Shown: in pieces, positions 8,359 to 17,298 of the stretch | How positions within the stretch are numbered: position 1 is the stretch's first letter | Layout of the letters: each line of letters starts with the position of its first letter | Origin: Thermoflexus sp042408815 | GTDB lineage: Bacteria > Chloroflexota > Anaerolineae > Thermoflexales > Thermoflexaceae | DNA length: 64,000 nucleotides | Direction of reading: 5' to 3' | Assembly: GCF_042408815.1 (NCBI RefSeq) | Contig: NZ_JBHOQR010000024.1 | Coordinates: 84,819-148,818 of the forward strand | Translations under genes and position numbers: made by a program | Notes under the pieces: model-generated | The model's input: only the letters and a program-made list of their open reading frames with translations | The model's database searches: none | What the model was told of the DNA's origin: nothing

Positions 8359-11086
8359 ACCCTGTGGTGCGCAACCCGGCCGCGACCCCCTGAATGGTGA
8401 GCCACAGGGCCTCCCGCAGTCCCTCCGCCTCTGGCTGTTCCCGCCAGCGCCGAAGCAAAAGGATCTGGATGAAGTTCAGGGGATCCACGTAAGGGTTTCG
8501 CACCTGGATCGAGCGCTTCAGCCATGGGATGTCCTCCAGGAGATCGGGCAAACCCATGATGCGCAGAATCACCCGCCGCGTTCGATCGTATTCCCCCTCG
8601 ATCCGGGACCAGATGGCCTCGCGGACGGATGCGTCGGGGACCAGCTCGGCATAGGCCCGGGCGACCCCTAGATCGGTCTTCGCAAGGGCCAGGGCTGCAT
8701 CCGCCAGGACCACCTGGAAGAACGGCCAGCGGCGGGCCATCTCCTCCAGTAGCGACCAGCCGGAGGCCCCTTCCGCCCGCACGAAGGCTTCCACGCCGCT
8801 CCCCAATCCGAACCACCCCGGAAGCAGATGGCGGCTCTGGGTCCAGGAAAACACCCAGGGGATCGCCCGCAGATCTTCCAATCGCCGCTCCGGACGCCGG
8901 CGGGCGGGGCGGGAGGCGATGGGGAGCTCCTCGATGCCATCGATGGGCGTCGCATGTTCAAAATAGGTGAGAAAGCCAGGGGTCTCCAGGAGCTCCCGAT
9001 ACGCGCGGTAAGCCGCCTCGCTCATCCGCTCCATCGCTTCCACCCATGCGGCCTCCGGCTCCGGGGAAGGCAGGGCGGAGACCAGCAGCGTCGCCCATAG
9101 GACCTGTTCCAGATGGCGGTAAGCGATCTGCGGATCGTCGTAACGTTCCGCCAGCACCTCGCCCTGCTCGGTCATGCGCAGGCGACCGCCCACCGCGTCG
9201 GGCGGAAGGCCCAGGATGCTCCGGGCCGCCGGGCCGCCGCCCCGCCCCAGGGCCCCGCCCCGCCCATGGAAGAAGGTGAGGGTGACCCCATGGGCGCGGG
9301 CCACCCGAACCATCTCCGCCTGGGCCCGATAAAGACCCCAGACGGCGGCCAGATATCCGCCATCCTTGGTGCTATCGGAGTAGCCGATCATCACCACCTG
9401 ATGATCCCCCTGGCGGCTCAGATGCTCTCGATATGGAGGCAGGGAAAGCATCCGATCCAGGATCCCGGGCGCTCCCCGCAGTGTGGAGATGGTCTCGAAT
9501 AACGGCGCAACCCGGAAGAACTCCGGAGGGGCTGAAAGGCCATTGGCGCCGGCCATCAGCCAGAGCACGGCCAGCACATCCGCCGGGCTGTGGGCCATGC
9601 TGATGATATACGGCCCCAGGGCCTCGGGGCCGTAGGCCTGGGCGGCCTGATGGATCAGGCGGAACACCGCGAGGACCTCCGCCGTCTCCGGCGATGGGGC
9701 CGTCCGCTCTATCAGCTCCGCCGCGCGAGGGAACGTCTCCCTCAGAAGGGCGATCCGCTCTTCCTCGGAACACGGCAGATCGTTCGCTACTCCTGCGGCT
9801 CGAAGCACCTCGGCGATCGCTTCCGCATGGCGTCGCGCTTCCTGACGCACATCCAAGCGGGCGATATGGAACCCAAACACCTGAGCCTGAATCCACCAGT
9901 CCCACAGGAAGCCCTCAGCGATGCGCTCTCCACGGCCTTCCCGCAGGCTCTCCCGCATCCGCTCCAGATCCTCCACCAGTTCCCAGGCGGACCGATAGGC
10001 GCCTTCTGGAGGCGGATCACCCGTTAGAGGGTCCCAGCGCAGGGTCTGTTCCAGGCGCCAGGCGATCACACCGATCCACCGGCGATATCCCTCATACGGG
10101 GAGAGACGGGAAAGGCGCTCCTGCAGGGCCGGCCACCGCGCTTCCGCCTCCGCCAGGGCTTGAGCGAGCGCGGAGGAGATCGGAGCCTGGCGCGTGGAGA
10201 CCCCCAGGGCGATGAAGAGGTCACGAGCCTGCTGAAGATGAAGGGATAGAGCGACCTGGCGGTGGCGTTTCAGGGTCTGCGCTGTCACCTCCGCGGTCAC
10301 CCGGGGGTTTCCATCCCGATCCCCTCCGATCCATGAGCCGAAGCGCAGGAAGATCGGCATCCGATCTCCCAGCTCCGGATAGGTGGCCCGGAGGGCCTCC
10401 CGAACATCCCGATACAGTCGGGGGGTGAGAGACCACAACGTTCGGACGAAGAAGGATAGGCCATTCTCCACCTCGTCCATCACGGAGGGACGGCGCACCC
10501 GCGTCAGGTCCGTCTGCCAGAAGGTGGTGAGCTCCGCCCGCAGGCGCCGGAGCAGCTCCTCCCGCTCCCGGGGCAATCGATCGGGCGCATCCAGTTCGGT
10601 CAGAATCCCCCGGATCCGGCCTAGGATGCCCCGCACGGTCCGCCGTTTGGCTTCCGTCGGGTGGGCGGTAAACACCGGCTCGATGGAAAGCGCCTCGAGA
10701 ACCGCGCGCATCGAGGTGGGAGAGATCCCAGCAGATCGGAGCCGGTGGAACGCCTCGGCGATCGATTCGGGTCGAGGCTGGGGGTGCACCGCCTGCTCCC
10801 GCGCCCGCAGCACCCGCACCCGATGACGATCCTCCGCGAGGTTGGCCAGGTCGAAGAAGATCGTGAACGCCCGGGCGATGACATGGAGCTTAGGCAGCGT
10901 CAACTCCTCGAGGAGCGCCCGGAGCGCCCTCTCCGCCTCCGCATCCCCGGCCCGGCGGGCCCGGGCCAGCTGTCGGACCCGTTCCTCCAGCTCAAAGCCC
11001 TCGAGCCCGGCCTGCTCCCGGATCACCTCGCCGAGCAGATCCCCTAAAAGATGGATGTCCCGTCGAAGCGGCTGATCGCTGATCAT
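8357..11086 (-). CDS. ppc: Phosphoenolpyruvate carboxylase
   Basis: 909 residues, full length for the bacterial type. Carboxylates PEP with bicarbonate to oxaloacetate (anaplerosis). The catalytic His is in EPVFTAHPTEAKRR (H142); the second signature is FFHGRGGALGRGGGP; the C-terminus ends in the GVAAGLRTTG type tail typical of the family. ATG at 11086 is preceded by GGGAGGAG about 11 bases upstream. No Ser-phosphorylation N-terminus of the plant type is present. It is a single-gene unit. Confidence 0.97.
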   Translation of the reverse strand: MISDQPLRRDIHLLGDLLGEVIREQAGLEGFELEERVRQLARARRAGDAEAERALRALLEELTLPKLHVIARAFTIFFDLANLAEDRHRVRVLRAREQAVHPQPRPESIAEAFHRLRSAGISPTSMRAVLEALSIEPVFTAHPTEAKRRTVRGILGRIRGILTELDAPDRLPREREELLRRLRAELTTFWQTDLTRVRRPSVMDEVENGLSFFVRTLWSLTPRLYRDVREALRATYPELGDRMPIFLRFGSWIGGDRDGNPRVTAEVTAQTLKRHRQVALSLHLQQARDLFIALGVSTRQAPISSALAQALAEAEARWPALQERLSRLSPYEGYRRWIGVIAWRLEQTLRWDPLTGDPPPEGAYRSAWELVEDLERMRESLREGRGERIAEGFLWDWWIQAQVFGFHIARLDVRQEARRHAEAIAEVLRAAGVANDLPCSEEERIALLRETFPRAAELIERTAPSPETAEVLAVFRLIHQAAQAYGPEALGPYIISMAHSPADVLAVLWLMAGANGLSAPPEFFRVAPLFETISTLRGAPGILDRMLSLPPYREHLSRQGDHQVVMIGYSDSTKDGGYLAAVWGLYRAQAEMVRVARAHGVTLTFFHGRGGALGRGGGPAARSILGLPPDAVGGRLRMTEQGEVLAERYDDPQIAYRHLEQVLWATLLVSALPSPEPEAAWVEAMERMSEAAYRAYRELLETPGFLTYFEHATPIDGIEELPIASRPARRRPERRLEDLRAIPWVFSWTQSRHLLPGWFGLGSGVEAFVRAEGASGWSLLEEMARRWPFFQVVLADAALALAKTDLGVARAYAELVPDASVREAIWSRIEGEYDRTRRVILRIMGLPDLLEDIPWLKRSIQVRNPYVDPLNFIQILLLRRWREQPEAEGLREALWLTIQGVAAGLRTTG

Positions 11087-11457
11087 CGAGGCCTGAACTC
11101 CTCCCTAACTTGGGGATGCGATTTTCAGGGGGAAGGGTCCCCACGCCGTCCCCACCATCCTCCTCCGCCCGCGACAGGACCGCACAGGAGGGGAATGAGC
11201 TTCCCCGCCCAAAGGTTCGGACCACGTCGCTGGGATATCCAGCTTGTTCTCATATTGTATCGAGTTTCGGCTGAATCCGTCCGGAAGTTGGGGAGCCCCG
11301 CCCAGCAGCCCTCAAACTCCCCGAAGAACGGGAGCCTCGCTGGGGAAAGCGGAGATGCGCTCCCCCCGAAACCTCTGGCCGATTCCGCCGCTTTCGATTA
11401 CGATTAGCTCAGAACAACATCCGATGAAACCCAGTGCCCGGAGAGGAATGAGGATCT
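11087..11457. other. Divergent intergenic region, ppc / histidine kinase
   Basis: 371 bases. I see a TACAAT -10-like word for ppc on the minus strand (11254-11259) but no convincing -35, and GAGG just before the kinase ATG. No RNA gene or repeat recognised. Confidence 0.4.
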
Positions 11458-13230
11458 ATGAAAACACGACCGGTGTCGCCCGCGCCCATAGATGCTGCCC
11501 AGGTGGAATGGGTGCTGGGCAACCTGCGCTGGTTGCTGATCGCGGCGATGGCCTTAACGGCGGCCTTGAACCGGGGCGCATGGCAGGCCTCTGAAACGGC
11601 CTTTCTTGCCCTCTTTCTGTTGACAGGCTTTTACAATCTTCTGGTCCTCCTGGCCCTGGTCTTCGTGCGCTCTCCTCTGCCCCTCCCGGGCATCACGCTG
11701 GCCGGCGATGTGCTGATCACCCTTTCCTTCATCGCGATCACCGGCGGCCTGAACAGTCCCCTGTTTTTCTTCGCTTTCCTCCCCATCCTCACCGCGGCCC
11801 TCCGGTTCAACTGGTGGGCAGGGGAGCTGGTCACCCTTGGCCTGGTGGGAGGATTGGTCCTCTGGGAATGGATCCGGACCCGGTCTGTCTTGGTTTTCCC
11901 CTCCTTTTTCGTCCATGGCAGCGTTCTTGCCCTGGGCGCATTGCTGGCCGGGGCGGTGGGCGATCGCCTGAAACGGGAGATCCTGCGGGAGCTTCATCTG
12001 CGGGAGCTAGCCCAGCAGCGTTTGCTTGCCCAGGCCCGCCAGCAGCTCCAGGGGATCTTCGAGCTGGCCGCCGCCCTGGGGCAGATGCGGCGGATCGAGG
12101 AGATCCTCCACGCCACCCTCGAGGTCAGCGAGAGCTTGTTCCGGGGAAGCGGCTATCCTGCTCCGCCCATGTTCATCGCTCTCCTGGACCCGGAGGGTTT
12201 GCAGGTGGCGGCTGCCCGACGCTTGCCGCTCCGGGACGAGCGAATTCGCCTGCATGGCGTCGCCGGGGCGATCCGGGAAGCGCTGGAAAGCGGGGAGGCC
12301 ACGCTCTGTTCGAATCCGGCCCAGGATCCAGAGCTCGGGCGGCTGGTGGTGATGCGCGTCGCCCAGGCCGCTCTGCTTCTGCCACTGGGGATCGGCCCGG
12401 AGCGCTATGGCGTCCTGGTGATCGGCAGCCTGGACCCCCAGGCTCTCACGGGCGAGCGTCGGGATTTGCTACGGCTCATCGCAATCCAGGCTTCCATTGC
12501 GTTGCAGAACGCCCTGCTTTACCACACCCTCCAGCAGGAGAAGGAGCGCCTGGTGGATGTGGAGGAAGAGGCCCGGCGACGGCTGGCCCGGGAGTTGCAC
12601 GATGGCCCCACTCAGAGCGTGGCCGCCCTGGCAATGCGGCTGAATTTCCTCCACAAGCTGTTCCAGCATGATCCCGCGCAGCTTCCTTCCGAGCTGGAGA
12701 AAGCGGAACGGATGGCCCGCCAGGCCGTTCAGGAGCTGCGCCAATTCCTCTTCCGATTGCGGCCGTTGATCCTGGAATCCCAAGGGTTGGTGGCAGCCCT
12801 CACCCATCTGGCTGAACGGTTTCAGGAAACGGAGCCCTTCGCAATCCACGTCGAGGCGGACCCGCGGGTGGATCAGGCCCTGGACCCCAACGCGAAGGGG
12901 CTGGTGTTTTCTATTATTGAGGAGGCCCTGAACAACGCCCGCAAGCATGCCGAGCCCCAGAATGTGTGGATCCGCGTGAAAGTGGAGGGCGATCAGCTCC
13001 AAGTGAGCGTGGAGGATGATGGGCGGGGATTCGACCCCCAGGCGTTGCGGGCGGACTACAGCCGTCGGGGCAGCCTGGGGATGCTCAGCATGATGGAGCG
13101 GGCTGAGCTACTCGGCGGGGAATTGCAGGTGGAATCCGCCATCGGTCAGGGCACCCGCGTCCGGCTTCAGGTCCCATTGCCCGGCGCCGCCCTCGATGCA
13201 AAGGCTTCCGCCCGGGAGGAAGCCCGATGA
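11458..13230 (+). CDS. Membrane sensor histidine kinase, NarX/HisKA_3 type with GAF domain
   Basis: 590 residues. Residues about 20-170 form 5-6 hydrophobic segments; a coiled linker at about 175-200 leads to a GAF-like domain (about 205-365). The HisKA_3 H-box ARELHDGPTQSV carries the phospho-acceptor His381. The ATPase domain has an N-box EEALNNARKHAEP and a G-box DDGRGFDP, with a further GLGM-type loop SLGMLSMMERAELLGG. Such kinases phosphorylate a NarL/LuxR-family regulator, but none is encoded beside it. The next gene overlaps its stop by four bases (ATGA). The signal sensed cannot be read from the sequence. Confidence 0.92.
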   Translation: MKTRPVSPAPIDAAQVEWVLGNLRWLLIAAMALTAALNRGAWQASETAFLALFLLTGFYNLLVLLALVFVRSPLPLPGITLAGDVLITLSFIAITGGLNSPLFFFAFLPILTAALRFNWWAGELVTLGLVGGLVLWEWIRTRSVLVFPSFFVHGSVLALGALLAGAVGDRLKREILRELHLRELAQQRLLAQARQQLQGIFELAAALGQMRRIEEILHATLEVSESLFRGSGYPAPPMFIALLDPEGLQVAAARRLPLRDERIRLHGVAGAIREALESGEATLCSNPAQDPELGRLVVMRVAQAALLLPLGIGPERYGVLVIGSLDPQALTGERRDLLRLIAIQASIALQNALLYHTLQQEKERLVDVEEEARRRLARELHDGPTQSVAALAMRLNFLHKLFQHDPAQLPSELEKAERMARQAVQELRQFLFRLRPLILESQGLVAALTHLAERFQETEPFAIHVEADPRVDQALDPNAKGLVFSIIEEALNNARKHAEPQNVWIRVKVEGDQLQVSVEDDGRGFDPQALRADYSRRGSLGMLSMMERAELLGGELQVESAIGQGTRVRLQVPLPGAALDAKASAREEAR

Positions 13231-13922
13231 GCCGCTGGACCCCGGCCATGCTGCTGGGTATGCTGACGCTGATGGCGGAAATCGCTCTCCCGGCCCTTCG
13301 GTGTCGAATCCCTCCAAGGGGAAAACCCCTGCTGGAGATCAGCGCGCCGCTCATCGCGGGGCCGCTTCCGCTGGGCCTTGTGTTGGGGGCGGGATGGATC
13401 AGCCTGCGGGAAGCGGGGCTGGTGGGGCCGCTCCGCTTCGCCCCCGGGGCGTTGCTGGGATGGCTTCCCGCGGATTGGGTCCGGGGTATCGGGCTGGCCG
13501 GCCTTTATGGAGGATGGACGCTGCTGGCCCTCTGGGGCTCTGGCCTCTGGAGGCCATGCCCGGTCCCGTGGAGCGAAAGGCTGGAGGAAGCCTTCACGGC
13601 CCTGGCCCGGGAGGCCCTGCTGGCCCTGGGGCGAGGGATCCTGATCGCGGCATGGTTTCCTCAAAATCCCCTTCCGGCCGCCTGGGTGGCCTTCGGGGTC
13701 TGGTGGGGCACGCGGCGGAAGTTCGGAAGCGATCCGGAGGTGGCCCAGAGGCCGGCGATCTGGGGGAGTGCGCTAACATCCACGGCCCTGTTCGGCCTCA
13801 CCGGCCATCTCTGGCTCAGCGCAGCGCTCCATGCCCTGGTTGCCGCGCTGCTCGCCGGGCCCAAAACGCCCCCCGCCCCTCAGGGGTTCTCGGTCCTTAC
13901 GGACCGCGATCATTCCCTGTAA
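13227..13922 (+). CDS. Multi-pass membrane protein, possibly a degenerate CPBP (CAAX-protease-like) protein
   Basis: 231 residues with about six hydrophobic segments. Not recognised with confidence. Faint CPBP-like features: EALLALGRG where the family has EExxxRG, and FGLTGHLWLSAALHAL resembling its last His-containing helix. The double Glu is absent, so catalysis is doubtful. The ATG overlaps the kinase stop (ATGA), suggesting cotranslation and possibly a partner role. Its last 150 bases overlap the convergent methyltransferase reading frame. Confidence 0.6.
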   Translation: MSRWTPAMLLGMLTLMAEIALPALRCRIPPRGKPLLEISAPLIAGPLPLGLVLGAGWISLREAGLVGPLRFAPGALLGWLPADWVRGIGLAGLYGGWTLLALWGSGLWRPCPVPWSERLEEAFTALAREALLALGRGILIAAWFPQNPLPAAWVAFGVWWGTRRKFGSDPEVAQRPAIWGSALTSTALFGLTGHLWLSAALHALVAALLAGPKTPPAPQGFSVLTDRDHSL

Positions 13923-14525
13923 ATGCCAGGGCCCATCCCAACCGGACCATTCTTGAAACGCCAGGCCGGCCTCCTGAGCCCGGAGACGGAAAACCTCCAG
14001 GAAGGAACCCTCTCCCCGGGGTTGGGTCGTCCATCGGTAGAGGATCCGGAGTATTCCCATAAGAAGGCCTGGCCCCGCAGGCCAGGCGCCGAGCAGCACT
14101 ACGAACCGACCGCCCGGCCGCAACACGCGGGCGGCCTCCTGCCAGGTGGCGGGCTCCAGGACGAAAGGAGCCGGGAAAGTGCTCACCACGGTATCGAAAG
14201 TTTGGTCGGAAAAGGGCAGAGCCTGCGCTCGACCCTGGACCAGAGGGATCGCGAAGCCCGTTCGCCGCTGCGCCCGGCGGGCCATCGGGAAGGAAAGATC
14301 CAGCCCAACCGGGCGGAGGCCCCGATGAGCCATGGCCGCCAGCAGATGACCCGGGCCCTGGCCGATCTCCAGCACCCGCATCCCTTCCACGTGCTCCAAC
14401 GCCGAGATTGCCCATTTTGTCCAGCGCCCGGCCGAGACCAGGGCGGCAATCCCCTCATAGGCCCAGGATCCCTCGTGATAGAGCCAGCGGAAGAACGCCT
14501 GCATCAGCGCGGAGATCCATCCCAT
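13773..14525 (-). CDS. Class I SAM-dependent methyltransferase (UbiE/COQ5-like)
   Basis: 250 residues from the ATG at 14525, chosen for GGGGGTGGG directly upstream; a TTG at 14594 would add 23 residues. SAM-binding motif I is VLEIGQGPGHLL, then LRPVGLDLS (acidic ribose contact) and RVLRPGGRFVVLLG (motif III). Substrate unknown; the YHEGSWAYEGIAALV N-terminal stretch is typical of small-molecule methyltransferases of this group. The conserved part ends near MIAVRKD (about 13900); the remaining tail is low-complexity, Gly/Glu-rich, and antisense to the neighbouring gene, so it may be a read-on extension after loss of an earlier stop. Confidence 0.85.
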   Translation of the reverse strand: MGWISALMQAFFRWLYHEGSWAYEGIAALVSAGRWTKWAISALEHVEGMRVLEIGQGPGHLLAAMAHRGLRPVGLDLSFPMARRAQRRTGFAIPLVQGRAQALPFSDQTFDTVVSTFPAPFVLEPATWQEAARVLRPGGRFVVLLGAWPAGPGLLMGILRILYRWTTQPRGEGSFLEVFRLRAQEAGLAFQEWSGWDGPWHLQGMIAVRKDREPLRGGGRFGPGEQRGNQGMERCAEPEMAGEAEQGRGC

Positions 14526-14627
14526 GAACCCACCCCCGGATGATGAGGTTTTCCGGGCCGGGATCATCGCTCCGGGCGAGGCGATCGGCTTCAATTAGGG
14601 GCGATCATATGACAGAAGAAAACCACG

Positions 14628-14837
14628 ATGCGCCCCACGGGCGGGGCCGTCGTGATGGACTCCTTTCCATATCCCCCGAACGGGATCGTGGGGCTGGATG
14701 ATGAATTCATCCTCTTGTTCAAGAAACCGGGTCGATCGGAATGGCCTCCGTTGGAGATCCGGGAGGCTTCCCGGTTGGCCCGCACGGATCCTCCGGCGGG
14801 AGCAGGGGCTGCCGCCGGTCGATCCGCCCCCAGATGA
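14628..14837 (+). pseudogene. Fragment of a DNA (N4-cytosine/N6-adenine) methyltransferase
   Basis: A 69-codon frame whose first 50 residues look like the interior of a DNA-modification methyltransferase: RPTGGAVVMDSFPYPPNG, then a DDEFILLFKKPG block, then PPLEIREASRL, a succession I recognise from beta-type N4/N6 enzymes. Neither the catalytic DPPY/SPPY motif nor the SAM-binding FxGxG motif is present, and the frame degenerates after about 14790. It is therefore a remnant. The identification is from memory of family patterns. Confidence 0.55.
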
Positions 14838-15089
14838 CCAGCCCCGGGTGAAGGAGGCTCAGCCACTGGTGGATCCAGGGCTCTTGCGCTTCGACAAGGA
14901 GGCTATGTTCGGCCTCGCTATGTGGGCCGACAGGCCGAATCGATCCGCGCGTGCGCCCCTCGCACCCTCAAGGAGTGGGAACGTTATTACTTCGATAACG
15001 TTCGTCCAGAAGGCCCCCTGCTGGGTCGTGATATGCGGGAGCATCTTAAGGAGGTCGCCCGAAGGCTCTACGTGAGGACCCGCATTTAG
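14838..15089 (+). pseudogene. Open, coding-like remnant with no intact start
   Basis: Directly after the methyltransferase fragment a frame without ATG is open from 14838 to the TAG at 15087-15089. Its last 50 codons look protein-like: RTLKEWERYYFDNVRPEGP, then LKEVARRLYVRTR. A GTG at 14922 has no properly spaced Shine-Dalgarno. I do not recognise the family. It may be the tail of the same decayed locus or of a neighbouring lost gene. Confidence 0.3.
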
Positions 15090-15154
15090 AAGAGGCGGTA
15101 ATCGGGGATATCCGGAAAGAGCTCCAGCGGCTTGGCTGAGAGGCGGGCGTTTGG

Positions 15155-16075
15155 TCATCCAAAGCGCCTCCGTCGTGCTCCCAGCGCGACCCAGCTTTCC
15201 TCGATCCAGCGGCGCGTCACGGTGAGGCCGGTGGCCTCCAGGGCCCGGCGGACGGCTTCCTCCTGTTCCCCGTGGAAGAACCCGGAGACCACCAGCCAGC
15301 CCCTCGGTTGCAACAACTCCACGATGCCCCGCTCGCAGAAGCTGCAGATCACCGGGGCCACGATATTCGCCACAACTCCATCGAAGCGTTCGCCCAGGGC
15401 ACGGGCCTCCTCCAGGGAACCCCGCATTACCACCACGCGATCCGCCACCCGATTGCGAATCATGTTCTCCTGCGCCACCTGCACCGCCACCGGATCGACG
15501 TCCAGAGCCCAGACCCGGGCGGCACCCCGCCGGGCCGCCGCGATCGCCAAGATCCCGGAGCCCGTACCTAGATCCAGAACCCGATCCCCTGCTCGCACCC
15601 ACTCCGCGATGGCCTGGAGGCACATCCGTGTGGTGGGATGGGTGCCCGTCCCGAAGGCCATCCCGGGATCCAGTTCGATCAGCAGATCGCCCGGCTCCAG
15701 CCGCGCGGTCCGCCAGCTGGGCCGGATCACAAAGGGGCCCACCCGCAAGACATCATAGTGGGCCTTCCATGCCTCCTCCCACATGGTCTCATCCAGCTCC
15801 CGGAACTGGGGCGGCGGGAAGGGGAGGACCTGACGCAGATGCCAGAGTCCCTCCTCGATGCGCTGCCGCGCCGTTTCCCAATCCCCGGTCATCGGCAGGT
15901 AGACCCGGAGGGTGAGGATCGGTGGGGGCAGGCGGGGACGCTCCCAATCGGTGTCATCGGTCTCGATGGGGCCATAATCATAGGCAATGCCATGAGGGGC
16001 ATAACGGGAGAGCACCTCTGCGATATTGTCCGCCAGCTCCGTGGGCACCCGCACCGAGATCTCCAGCCAGCGCAT
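15155..16075 (-). CDS. prmA: Ribosomal protein L11 methyltransferase
   Basis: 306 residues from the ATG at 16075 (AGAGGG eight bases upstream; MRWLEISVRVP is the family N-terminus). Methylates L11 with SAM. N-terminal L11-binding domain about 1-110; the catalytic domain has VLDLGTGSGILAIAAARRGA, VWALDVDPVAVQVA and the NIVAPVI motif. The stop of dnaJ lies 49 bases upstream, so it is the last gene of a grpE-dnaJ-prmA unit, an arrangement seen in several phyla. Confidence 0.95.
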   Translation of the reverse strand: MRWLEISVRVPTELADNIAEVLSRYAPHGIAYDYGPIETDDTDWERPRLPPPILTLRVYLPMTGDWETARQRIEEGLWHLRQVLPFPPPQFRELDETMWEEAWKAHYDVLRVGPFVIRPSWRTARLEPGDLLIELDPGMAFGTGTHPTTRMCLQAIAEWVRAGDRVLDLGTGSGILAIAAARRGAARVWALDVDPVAVQVAQENMIRNRVADRVVVMRGSLEEARALGERFDGVVANIVAPVICSFCERGIVELLQPRGWLVVSGFFHGEQEEAVRRALEATGLTVTRRWIEESWVALGARRRRFG

Positions 16076-16124
16076 CGGACAAACCCTCTGCCGGTTTCCG
16101 CCGATCCCGCAGAGCACGGAAGCG

Positions 16125-17249
16125 TTACCCGCCGAGAAGCTCCCGCAGGCGCTCCAGGAACCCCTTCTCCGGTTTCTGCACGCCGCCCTCCGGTAAGGTG
16201 CGGGCCAGCTCCTGGAAGAGTTTCCGCTGTTGCGGGGTCAGACGCGTCGGGATCTCCACCTGGACCACCACCAGCAGATCCCCTCGCCCATTGCGGCGCA
16301 AGTGAGGGATGCCTCGGCCTCGCAGGCGGATCACATGGCCCGGCTGGGTGCCCGGCGGGATCTCCACCGTCTCCTCCCCTTCCAGGGTGGGCACCCGGAT
16401 CCGATCGCCTAGGGCGGCCTGAGCGACGTTCACGGTGACCTGGACGATCAGGTCATCCCCCCGACGGCGGAAATACGGATGGGGCTGGACTTTCACCTGA
16501 ACATAGAGATTGCCCGGCGGCCCGCCGTTTTCCCCGGGCTCTCCCTCGCCCGGCAGCCGGATCTGCATCCCATCGTCCACCCCCGCTGGGATCCGCACCG
16601 CGATCCGACGGCGGGTGAGCACCCGCCCTTCCCCATCGCACTCTCGACATGGAGAGGCAATCACTTCCCCTGTCCCCCGACAGGTCGGGCACGAGGTGAC
16701 CTGGACGAAGGAGCCCAGGAATGACTGGCTCACCCGCCGAACTTCCCCTAGCCCTCCACAGGTAGGGCAGCGAGTGGGGCCTGTCCCGGGCTCCGCGCCA
16801 GATCCCCGACAGCGAGGGCATGGCTCGTTGCGCATCACCTCGATCTCCTTCTCCCCCCCTAGCGCCGCCTCTTCGAAGGTCAACGTCACCTCCGTCTGGA
16901 GGTCCGCCCCCCGTCGGGGGGCCCGGCGCATCCGAACCCGCGGCCCGAAGCCGAAGAGATCCTCAAACAGGTCCGCAAACAAATCCGTGAAATCCGCCGG
17001 CTCCGGGCGGACCCCTCGGCTCTCCAGGCCGGCATGACCATACATGTCATAGATTCGCCGCTTCTCCTCGTCGGAGAGGACGGCGTAGGCCTCATTGATC
17101 TCTTTGAACTTTTCCTCGGCGTCCGGAGACTTGTTCACATCCGGATGATATTGGCGGGCCAGACGGCGATAGGCTTGTTTGATCTCCTCCAACGTGGCGT
17201 TTCGCGGGACGCCGAGGATCTCATAGTAGTCCTTGCGGGATGCGCTCAT
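16125..17249 (-). CDS. dnaJ: Chaperone DnaJ
   Basis: 374 residues, type I Hsp40. J domain with HPD at residues 35-37 (YHPDVN) that stimulates DnaK ATPase; a short linker containing FTDLFADLFEDLFGFG in place of a long Gly/Phe region; four zinc repeats starting CPRCRGSG, CPTCGGLG, CPTCRGTG and CRECDGEG; then the C-terminal client-binding beta domains. 49 bases after grpE. dnaK is not in the window. Confidence 0.97.
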   Translation of the reverse strand: MSASRKDYYEILGVPRNATLEEIKQAYRRLARQYHPDVNKSPDAEEKFKEINEAYAVLSDEEKRRIYDMYGHAGLESRGVRPEPADFTDLFADLFEDLFGFGPRVRMRRAPRRGADLQTEVTLTFEEAALGGEKEIEVMRNEPCPRCRGSGAEPGTGPTRCPTCGGLGEVRRVSQSFLGSFVQVTSCPTCRGTGEVIASPCRECDGEGRVLTRRRIAVRIPAGVDDGMQIRLPGEGEPGENGGPPGNLYVQVKVQPHPYFRRRGDDLIVQVTVNVAQAALGDRIRVPTLEGEETVEIPPGTQPGHVIRLRGRGIPHLRRNGRGDLLVVVQVEIPTRLTPQQRKLFQELARTLPEGGVQKPEKGFLERLRELLGG

Positions 17250-17298
17250 GGAGCCTCACTCTGATGTCGGACCACTGTTCACAGTTGTGCCACCGGCG

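Larger units (their letters stand above)
14526..15154. other. Gene-poor, decayed interval
   Basis: About 630 bases between the methyltransferase and prmA, both on the minus strand. It holds the two remnants listed separately and no intact gene. No terminal inverted repeats or transposase were recognised. Confidence 0.5.
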
